Assembly (NCBI GenBank): GCA_020091685.1
Contig: CM034613.1
Location: 17,070,932-17,134,931 of the forward strand
Length of the DNA: 64,000 bases
Direction: 5' to 3'
From: Lutjanus erythropterus
Lineage: Eukaryota; Chordata; Actinopteri; Lutjaniformes; Lutjanidae
The notes beneath the pieces are model-generated. The model did not search any database. It had not been told where the DNA came from and worked only from the letters and a program-made list of their open reading frames with translations. Position 1 is the first letter of the stretch, and every line of letters starts with the position of its first letter. The position numbers and the translations under genes are program-made. Positions 55,060 to 64,000 of this stretch are shown here, one piece after another.

Positions 55060-55352
55060 ACTTGCTGATCAAATCTGAACAAAGAGCAGCAGCGCCCTCT
55101 GCTGTATGTTTGTAATAACAGCGCCTGTGGATACGTCATCATTTAGCGACAGCAACTTGTCTTCTCTTTCTTGAGCTAATGTTAATAACACAGCTCCATG
55201 TGTGTTTTTGTGCTAGGATGTGGTTTTGGAAATCATTTTATAAGCAAGTTTCATCTTAAAGTACCGTCTTCTTCATTTACAAAATAAAAGTCCCCGGAAG
55301 TCCATTCTCGGTTTGTAAACACATGGCTCGTGGTCGTGTCTGATACTCAATT
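55060..55352 (+). promoter_or_regulatory. trmt44: trmt44 promoter and 5' leader with uORF
   Basis: An ETS-type site (CCCCGGAAGTCC) lies at 55292-55303, about 50 bases before the start codon. A seven-codon uORF (ATG at 55323, TGA at 55341-55343) ends 9 bases before the main ATG and is in the same frame. No TATA box was seen. Confidence 0.5.
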
Positions 55353-58300
55353 ATGCCCAAACTGTTTGATTCAAAGTTTCCAGGAGAATGTAAAACTCTT
55401 CCTGAAGGCTTCTGGTCAGCCGTGGACGTGTGGATAAAGAAACCTCACGTTGTGAACAAGCGTCTCTGCGGAGTGAAGGAGACAGAGAGTGAAGATGTGG
55501 ACAGAGAGGCTCTGAGGTTCCTGCTGGATGATCCTGAACTCTGTCAGGATGTGATGTCCTTCATCACCAGCAGGGATTCACCCGCACAGACACACGATCA
55601 GGACAAACCCTGGTCCTCCACCGTCAGGACAATCATCCCTAAAGTCAACTGTTATGGGACAAACCTGCATAAAGAGCTCATACTCAAAGGTAAGAGTGGA
55701 CTTGAATGAAAGCCTCTACCAAACTCTGATCTCTCATAATAGATTTAATAGCTTTCTAAAATGGTGTTTCTTTGTTTCAAGACTTCATCAGGCAGCAGGT
55801 GACCTTCATTCCATTTGGAGAGGATTCAGAGGGGCAGGTGTGTCTGAAGAGGGGCAACATTTATCAGATTCAGCTCCTCCATCAGGATTGTGAGGAATGG
55901 TGAGTGGCTCAATAAACATGAGTTCAACAACTAACTAAGAAAAGTAGAAAATTGCATAAGCATTAATTGGTAATTTCACTACGAACAAGACGCTTATGCT
56001 TATGCACACAGCCAATCATTTAACAGGTTTGAATTGAGTACACTTAAATCAAGATCTAAATGATTCTGGTTTTATCTGCAGGGCTTTGGAGCTGCATGCT
56101 TTGACTCCAGATGAGTGGTTCTCTGATGGCGTGGCGTACCCGAAGCTGTCCTGGCTCTCCACCGATCTGCTGCCTAAACTGGTGCGCTGGGCCACCGAGT
56201 GTAAGAGCAGCGAGTTCAGGAGCACCTTGTCTCTGCTGCCGGTGGAGAAGTACAGCCTCATGTACCAGCAGCTGAAGGAGAAGTACAAGGCCATGGTCAA
56301 GGTCAAGTCAGCTCTGTTCTTGTTTAACTGTTTTAAATGTGGTTGCACCAACAAGGATTCATTTTTAAAACCAATGAAATCATGGTTTAACTTTATGCTG
56401 CACCAAACTTTAAAACTAGATTAAAATGACTTACGATTAAATTTAAACGTGTCTTTAAACCTCTGTTCAGTTTTTATTCTAAACCAAAACTAAATTGAAT
56501 TCTATTGCAGTAAAACTCTGATTTAAAATGTGACCCAGTGTTAACTTTAAACCTAAACTTGAGAAGGTCTAACTTTTAAAATGGCTGCCTTTTTGAGATG
56601 AGTTGAGCAAAATAATCAACTCCCTTGAACACAGTTAAGAGACAGAGTCAAACCAATTTAATTTTATGACACCACTCTTCTTTCTGTCACTAGTTGATCT
56701 GTTAAAACAGTCTGCCAGCTGCTGCCAAGCAGTCTCTTTTTTCATTACTGTGATGTTGTTTTTTTTAATCATCTATTTTTTGGCCACATTGCTCCATTAA
56801 TTCAGTAAAGGAATGAAAATAAAGGAGGATAAATTAGAGCTTTTCTTCCAGGCCATCATAAGTACGCTAACCAGGCTGCTGTTATCTAGCAAGCAGTGTA
56901 AAATTTGTTGACATTTTTAGTTATCTAGCAAACAATATAACATTTTGCAAACTTTTTATCTGGCTAGCAATGTTGCATTTTATTAGGGAATGCAGAGCAG
57001 CCAAAATTTAGCACCTAATCTTAGATTAAATTAATATTTGTTGGTGCAACCCAGCCCTCAGTGGTTTAGTCCTGTTTATATTTGGGTTAGGTATTCATCT
57101 TTTTTACTGATATATTTTTTTCACATCTTCTCTAGGTTTGGCCTGAGGTCACAGATCCTGAGAAGTTTGTCTATGAGGATGTAGCCATTGCTACATATCT
57201 CCTTGTGAGTTCAAACCTGGTTGATAATATTGTTTTATAACCAAGATCAATGATTGATTGATCAGTGACACTTGAATTGGGTCTGGTAGATTGATATGTG
57301 ACTTGAACAATAGTCCTCATGTCTCATATGTCTCTTTCCACTGACTTTAAGTGTTTACTGCCACTGCCAAGCACACAAACATGCCCATATATGTACTGTG
57401 TCTGTAGGTGACACTCATTTTTATCTGTCAGGTGTCAGACTGTGAAACCAAAGCTGGGTCAATCAATGAGGGAGTGTGAACGTGAAACATGGCTTTGACC
57501 CAGTAAATCAATTCATATGTCACACCAGAGGCAGGTGAAAGGGTGTCAGCAGCAGCAGGTGTCGCACCGCAGATGTAAATTGGGTTTTGCTAACGTGATT
57601 GAGAGCTCTCATGAAGGTACAGTACGGTGGTATTGAGTGTGTGTCGCTGTGCTGCAGGTGCTGTGGGCTGAGGAGCGAGCAGAGAAGAGTCTCACTGCCA
57701 GACAGTCGTTTGTGGACCTGGGCTGTGGAAACGGCCTCCTGGTTCACATACTGACCAATGAAGGGGTGAGTTACAGTACAGGCCTCGCCCTTCTAGAGGT
57801 GATCAGTGTCTGAATGTAACGTATAAATCGTTAACAGTGTTTTTTTTTGTATCAGAGTTCCCCTCAGTGATGACAAAGATGTGATTTTAACGTCACCGTC
57901 TGGTTAAAAACTACCGAAAGCCACTGAAAACAACCGTGATGTGATAACTGGTCTAAACAGGTGGTCACTGACCTGATAACCTTCATCAGTGGTAATCAGG
58001 GGTTATACAGACCTAGTTTTGTGCTGAACTGAACGCAAAACTCTCAACCAACAACAGATAGAATGTGAAACTGAACTGAGGACAGTCAAATAAAACCCCC
58101 AAAACAAATCAAACAAACAAACAAATCTAAAAAACCCACAGAAACTACAGAATTTAATTCCCAAATGTTTAAAATATAAAATACTCACATTTTAGGAGCT
58201 GAAACCAGCACATACTTGGATTTGTTGCTAGAAAAACTACCAAAGCAATAATCTATTTAGTCTATTTTATGTTTTTTTCTGAGCTTCTGGGCTTTTCGTA

Positions 58301-61300
58301 CAGTATGTTTTCTTTAATCTTTTTATGTGTCATCAACCTGTCGGGGACTGCAGATGAATATTAGCCTGTATGGCTGAATCCAGCACATTTACATGATGGA
58401 CTCAAGTGCTCATTTCCATTAATGTTCCACGCCCTCGCTTTAATAAATCGATTAATGGAATAATTGTTGCAGCACTTGCACCGTCTGAGTGACGCTGGTA
58501 TCCAGAGCCATGCTGCCGCTTAACTGGCTAAAAATAAACAATACAACTTCAATAAGATGAACTAACCAGAGCGTTTTTAATCAGTAAAGAATTACAGATT
58601 TCTAATAAGTAGCCGTTGAATGTAGTGGCCACCCCTTGTTAAACACAGTGGCCCCTCAAAGCAGAGCTCTTTCAATCAGCCTGATCTTCACTGGCAGATT
58701 AATCAATGACATGGAGCTGGTCGGAGCACAGGTGAGGGGGATTCATGTCTGTGAGTATATTAAATCAGTCAGTACCATGTCGCCTTAATGGCCAATCACA
58801 AACTAGGACAGGTGAAATTGAAATTACACACGGCGGCTGATGGTCAAGAGTGTGACCGCGTCCGAGAGCGATTAACCGCTGACCGTCATGGCGTCTTGTG
58901 TTGCAGCATCCTGGAAAGGGCATCGACGTTCGGAAGAGGAAGATCTGGGACATGTACGGCCCCCAGACTCTGCTCGAGGTGAGTGGGCTGAGCACGACGG
59001 AGGAGGCGGATTAATTGTTGCAATATTCGGGTTTTTTAATTGCTGTTATTATCTTATCACGTGGAATCATATCACATGCTGCGGGGGTCTTTTCAGCTGC
59101 CGTCGCCCCCTCGCTGCACGGCGCTTTAAAGCTTCACCTTTAAACTGGCTGAACTGTTGATTCTCTTCATATGAGACAGACGCACATTTTACAACATGAG
59201 AAAAGCTTTTCTATTAAAATATGCAACAAAAATCAGGTGTCTGACAAAACAAACTAATGTTAGGGCCCGTTTAATTTAACGTTTTGGTGCTTTTCGACGA
59301 ATCACATGATCTTTATCAGTAAATGGAGTTTGACCGGTTTTCTAAAGTTGAGTTTCAAAGTTCAGTTTTGACCTCTGAAACAGAACAGAGCAATTCCATG
59401 ATAAGTAATCTGCTGATGAAGATCATGTGATACGACTGAAAGCTCCAGAGCAGCTGTGACTCGACCTAGATGTGAGATTGTTCTGTCAAATGCTGTTTCC
59501 AAGACCCAAACTGAAACATTTACAGTTGTTCTTTACAAGTTTGAAACACTGAGGATTAAATTTGAGTTGCAGATCAGAAAATTACACAAAATTACGGTTA
59601 ACTAGATGCATTTATGAGTGAATAAATGAAGAAGAAATGTTTCTTTAACATGGAATTCTTAAACATTCAAATTGCATTTAAAATATCTGTTTTTATTTTT
59701 ATTTTACAGTGATACATAAAGAAACCAAAGCTGAAACCATTTTGATTATTTGATGACCTGTTAAACAGTCAACAACAGTCCAGACGTCAAAATTATTATT
59801 AGTAACACATTAAAATGATTAAAGTACTTGAATAAATGTACTTAGTTACATTTTACCACTGTGTAGAAAGATGTTGGTGCAACATGGCGGTTCCTCACCC
59901 TCTGTAGACGTAAACAGCTCATTCTTAGGTAAAGAAAACACAACAATTCTGATATTCAGGTGATTAAACATATTTATTAATATCACATTACATTTCTGCC
60001 ACATTCTGCCAATAAACCCCTGTAAATTTTACACACTGGACCTTTAAGAAATGTTGGGATTGTTCGAAGGTACAGCGAACAACAAGAAAACACCACTCCT
60101 GCACAGGGGACGGCTGCTGAATTCAGATGTATTCATGTAAACACATTTGCAGGGAAACCTGCCCCAGAAACGCTGCGCTCTCCTGTCTGCCTCCTGGTCT
60201 CAGTCGTTCATTTGACAACAAGCTGCTGACTGCTTCCATTTCAGGTCATCTATTATTGACTGATTTTTGCGGAGCGGATGTGGTAGACCAGTCTTTCTGG
60301 GGCCCTCGGGGGTGCTGTGCTCAGTCCTGAACTTTATTTTGGAAGCTTTCTTGGAGCCTCAGTTCTCTTAACTTACATCATGTGAAATGATTGAGACATT
60401 CCTGCCTGTTGAAATGAGCCAAATATCAAAAGTTTCATTTAAATTATGAGCTGGATTTGCATGAATTCTGTTATTTTTCTAATGTAATAGTCATTATTTT
60501 GTTGAGAAACATGTGTTCCAGCCCAAAGACTAGCTTAATTTATACACATATACTCTTAGAAATACAATGTCTGAAGGGGCTGAGGTTCTACCTAGAACCA
60601 TTTGAAGAAAAGGTTCATCAAGGGTTTTCAAGGATTGTTCAAATTCTTTTTTCATGGATTCTTTGTACCATAATGTAAAAGGGTTCTCGTTAGGACCCGA
60701 GTGTGTTCTAGATAAACTATAATAAATATTAAATATTAAAATGTTCTCAGTAGAACGACCATGGTGGGTTTTAGATAAAACCCTTGAAACATGAAAAACA
60801 GTTCTTGGTAGAACCCCCTGAGTGTGTTCTTGATAAAGCCTTTGGAGTATTAAAAAGTTCTCTGTATTATCCCCTTGGTGGGTTCTAGATAAACCCTTGG
60901 AATATAAAAAGGTTTGCAATAGAACCCCCTTGTTGGGTTCTAGATTATACCCTTGGAATTAAAAGGTTCTCGGTAGAACCCAGTCATTGTGTTCTTGATA
61001 AAACCATTGGAATGGGACAGGTGTTCTGTGATTTATCAAAAGTTTGAGAAGATTAAAAAGTTTTCTATTTTAGACGATCTCCATAAAGTGATTTAAAATC
61101 AAATCACGCCGGCGTGCATCTTCCTGCTTTAAGGAGCTCTTGTGCTTTTTGGGTCTTTGCTATTTCAGGAAAAGGCAATTACTCCCAGCGAGAGCTTCTT
61201 ATTCCCGGGTACGGACTGGCTGATTGGGAACCACTCAGACGAGCTCACACCGTGGATCCCCGTTATAGCAGCCAGGCGAGTCATCAGCAGACACAATCTC

Positions 61301-64000
61301 ACTCAGCGGCTCAAGTGCCAGCTGATCTCTCCAATTGGGAATAACATTATGGGCAGAGGGACGATGTGTGAACGTGTGTGTGTGTTTATCCCTGTGGTGT
61401 GTGTTTCCTGTGGTGACCACCTGATGGCGATGTCGAGCCTCAGTCTTTTCTCTCTAATATGACTACAAATGATAATCCCCAGTAATGGATTGTTGTTTCC
61501 TGTCTGATTCTTACTTTGTGGAACATTAAGTAGAACACAAACTCATTTCACCACACCGAAGGTTTGTAATCGTCACTTTCTCGTCTTGTTTTTCTCACTG
61601 CAGGTCGTCTTACTCCTGCCGCTACTTCGTCCTGCCCTGCTGTTTCTTCGACTTCTATGGAAAATACCAGAGGCGGCAGTGTAAGAAGTCTCAGTATAAG
61701 GAATACATCGACTTCATCGCTGAGGTCGGCCAAGTCAGCGGCTTCAACACTGAGGAGGACTGCCTGAGGATACCATCCACCAAACGGGTAGGCTGGCACA
61801 GTCCACAGATTTGGATATTCTACACAATTTATCCTTCCTCTCAAACATCTGTCATATTTACATCTTTTTTGCTCAAAAAGGAAATTACCAACTTCTTATT
61901 TGTACATAAAATCAAACCTTTAAATCCATCCGTCCATGTGACCAAGTGGTAGAGTAATTGCAGCTTTCCTGTTTTGATTTTTGCAGGGGATCTTTGTTGC
62001 ACGTCTTCTCACTGACTCTCGCCTCTGTCCGTCTCTCCTGTTAGTTATCACAGAAAAAAAATCCTCTGTAAAAAGTCTTCCATAAAGAGCAGTCAGAGTT
62101 GAAGCAGCAGAACCGAACACTTCCTGACCTTTAGCCCCTCGTATGCATCATGCTGCAAAAACTTCCCATAATGCAACTCAGCAGTGTCACTGGACCTGTC
62201 TTTCAAACTCCACATTGTAGCACTGACTTTTTTGTTGGAAATTTGCGTTATTTTCTTTAGACTGTCCGTCTATCTGACCCGAGGAATGAGATTTGGAAGG
62301 GTTGTGGTAGTTGTCAATCTTTTTTTTTTAATTTGTCCAACCAGAGGCTCGCAGTCAATCAAAAAGAAATTTCACTAATACACCACCTGAACCAGTTATA
62401 ATTCACCTTTTAACTCAGTGAATCATCTGTCTCATAGGAGAAATAGAGAGGTTTGACATTACCGGGCTAAACTCTGCTGTACGTTTTGCTCCACAGTCAA
62501 ACTAATGTTGCAGCTAACTTAAAATTGTTAGATTTCATCTGTGAGTCCGACATTTATTATCCAAAAGGAATTATGTCGTTCATCAACATGCTACAGAGAC
62601 ATTAGAGCCGGCAGTAAATGAGCAAAGTGCTGCAAAGACCAGTTCATCAGGTCTGGGATGATGGTAGACTTTCACTGACCAGTCATCTCAGGAGTGAGAT
62701 GACCCACTGATCCCAGGTACAGGCTCCCGTAGGTGGCTCCGAAAACATCCTACTAGTGATTCTACTCAGCTTAATCTGGTGCAAAAAATAAAGCCATGAG
62801 CTGAAAAGATGTGAAAAGATTCAGAAGTAATTTTTGCTTTACTTTCATTCTACAAAGATCAAGTTAACCTGTTTCCTGAGTCATTTAGCTGCATTTTCAT
62901 CACATTTAGTAAAGTGAGGCCACACTGTTGAATGTTTTGCCCTGTCCTTTGTTTATGTCAGGTTACATAAATACTGATAGTGGTATTGTTTATTCATGAG
63001 CTTACCAATATTTCAGTACTGACCAGTCAGGAACTGGTACCTGGGATATTTTTGGACAGACCCTCTGTTTGAAAATGACCACAACAACAGGAAAGATGTT
63101 GATATATACTTTTCACAGCGCTGGCAGTGTGTAAAAAGATGACATAGTGATAGAATCGGTGGGTGGTAAAACGTCAAGGCAGCACGCTGGTTTCTTGAAT
63201 AGCTAATGCACACGTACCTCATACCGCTGAAGCCGTAGGTGTGACTCTGACTTTTGTTACATCTCTTTTTTTCCTCACTGTGACTTTCCAGTAAAGCAGA
63301 TATTTGATGAACATATTTTATTTCCTTATAAAAAGCCATCAGATTTCTTTGCAGCATTATTATAACATTTATTCTTGGTATTCAAACAGGTACAGCTGTT
63401 CATCCCTAAACCTCATTTAGTGTAGCCGGACAGAAATAAATAGTCTTTATCGTCCCCAAAAGGATATCTCTTTTGCAGCTGGTGGCCATTATTGGCTTCT
63501 GCGCACGTGGACACATAAAAATCAAAATGCTTCGGCCATAGTAACCAATATGTTGAGGTTTTGTTTTGTCATTTTCCATTTTTGAGCTTCTAGTTTTACA
63601 GTTTTGAGCCTCGGCACCCCTGGGAGTCGTCCTGACTTTCAGCTCCTCTGTCTGCAGGTCTGCCTGGTGGGAAAGTCCAGAAACTACCAGCAACCTGATG
63701 AGGCCGAGGTCGAGCGGAAAAGAGCTAATTATGTCGAGAGCCGCCAGACTGCCTCTGGGGCTGCAGTTCAAGGGTCAGACATCAGAAATGACAGACATTG
63801 TTTCCATGGGAACAAAGACACTGAGAGGAGCCCCGGGAGCAGCTGGGGAGCCGGGTTCCAGCCCAGAGACAGGGTGGAAACGGTTCGAAACTGCGCTGCC
63901 CTCCCGCGGGACTTTGTTGATGGCGTTGTCCTGCAGGTTGCTAACGTTCTTCTGGGAATGACTGAGGCTGACGGCGGGGGGTTCTGCGGTGACTGGAACC
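55353..64000 (+). CDS. trmt44: tRNA(Ser) uridine-44 2'-O-methyltransferase, 3'-truncated by window end
   Basis: Coding exons 55353-55689, 55782-55899, 56082-56301, 57136-57204, 57658-57765, 58907-58978, 61169-61275, 61604-61787 and 63658 to beyond 64000 give about 519 residues before the edge. TRMT44 (Trm44, METTL19) transfers methyl from SAM to the ribose of U44 in tRNA-Ser. Seen: N-terminal LPEGFWSAVDVWIKKPHVVN; VWPEVTDPEKFVYEDVAIAT; SAM motif I VDLGCGNGLLVHIL (267-280); GIDVRKRKIWDMYGPQTLLE; WLIGNHSDELTPWIPVIAAR; VLPCCFFDF; and CLRIPSTKRVCLVGKSRNY. The last visible stretch, VRNCAALPRDFVDGVVLQVA, matches the region before the C-terminal part of human TRMT44, where a CCCH zinc finger lies. 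Human's long insert in the N-terminal half is missing. Exon 7 ends in a GC donor. Confidence 0.95.
58680..58906. promoter_or_regulatory. Candidate conserved element, trmt44 intron 5
   Basis: It holds GGCAGATTAATCAATGACATG, TTAATGGCCAATCACAAAC and GGTGAAATTGAAATTACAC, which are homeodomain- and CCAAT-like words in balanced, repeat-free sequence running up to the exon 6 acceptor. This is inference only. Confidence 0.25.
59010..59150. promoter_or_regulatory. Candidate conserved element, trmt44 intron 6
   Basis: GGATTAATTGTTGCAATATT and TTTTAATTGCTGTTATTATC, then a CACGTG E-box (TTATCACGTGGAATC), make an A/T-core cluster of homeodomain-type sites. The cluster is followed abruptly by a GC-rich stretch. 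This is inference only. Confidence 0.25.
59960..60050. repeat. Second terminus of the TTAA-type element
   Basis: TTTACACACTGGACCTTTAA at 60029-60048 matches the end of the element at 11312-12584. It looks like a solo end; the other terminus was not found nearby. Confidence 0.55.
60560..61010. repeat. Degenerate tandem repeat, 53-62 bp unit
   Basis: About seven units of the form GGTTCTAGATAAACCCTTGG, AATATTAAAAGGTTCTCGG and TAGAACCCCCTTG follow one another. AGATAAAC/TGATAAAG landmarks lie near 60707, 60769, 60827, 60886, 60939 and 60993. A minus-strand frame stays open for 129 codons only because the unit repeats. It lies in trmt44 intron 6 and is related to 27640-27800. Confidence 0.75.

Larger units (their letters stand above)
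51650..55060. other. Intergenic region between tnk1 and trmt44
   Basis: No gene model was supported. It contains a 44-bp minisatellite (52266-52500), a repeat end reading AGTGGTTCCCAAACTTTTTC at 52504-52525, a candidate regulatory patch (53000-53340), and AT-rich sequence with short unsupported ORFs (53554-54382). Confidence 0.6.

Noticed and set aside
60530..60919. 129-codon minus-strand repetitive frame
   Set aside because: It is open only because of the tandem GGTTCT repeat.

Overview
The window is nuclear DNA of a ray-finned (teleost-like) fish. It has intron-bearing vertebrate genes with GT-AG splice sites, an AT-rich background crowded with short dispersed repeats of teleost type, CpG-rich promoters, and clear homologues of human ELP5, PHF23, PLSCR3, TNK1 and TRMT44. 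All gene models were built by hand from splice sites, reading frame and remembered protein families; no database search was run.

Layout. (1) 1-6720: elp5 on the minus strand, eight coding exons, with a 3.3 kb intron full of repeats including a decayed LINE ORF1. (2) 6721-7866: a CpG-rich divergent promoter shared with phf23, containing a 26-bp inverted repeat flanked by CCAAT boxes. (3) 7867-14400: phf23 on the plus strand, five coding exons ending in a PHD finger. (4) 14417-16332: an unrecognised five-exon secreted peptide precursor on the minus strand with a TATA box. Its poly(A) signal lies about 30 bp from that of phf23. (5) 16333-20900: no gene model, but two GC-rich patches that look like regulatory DNA. 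(6) 21077-34808: a 69-codon single-pass membrane ORF whose second exon also carries the plscr3 start codon, followed by plscr3 itself (seven coding exons, plus strand). (7) 34809-39110: no gene found. (8) 39111-51430: tnk1 on the minus strand, thirteen coding exons plus a noncoding first exon. (9) 51431-55352: intergenic, with a 44-bp minisatellite. (10) 55353-64000: trmt44 on the plus strand, cut off by the window end.

The genes do not form one pathway. elp5 (Elongator, wobble-uridine modification) and trmt44 (2'-O-methylation of U44 in tRNA-Ser) both act on tRNA. ELP5, PHF23, PLSCR3 and TNK1 all lie on human 17p13.1, whereas TRMT44 lies on 4p16, so the tnk1-trmt44 junction is a synteny break relative to human. 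The candidates for something undescribed are the secreted peptide precursor and the small membrane ORF that shares an exon with plscr3.
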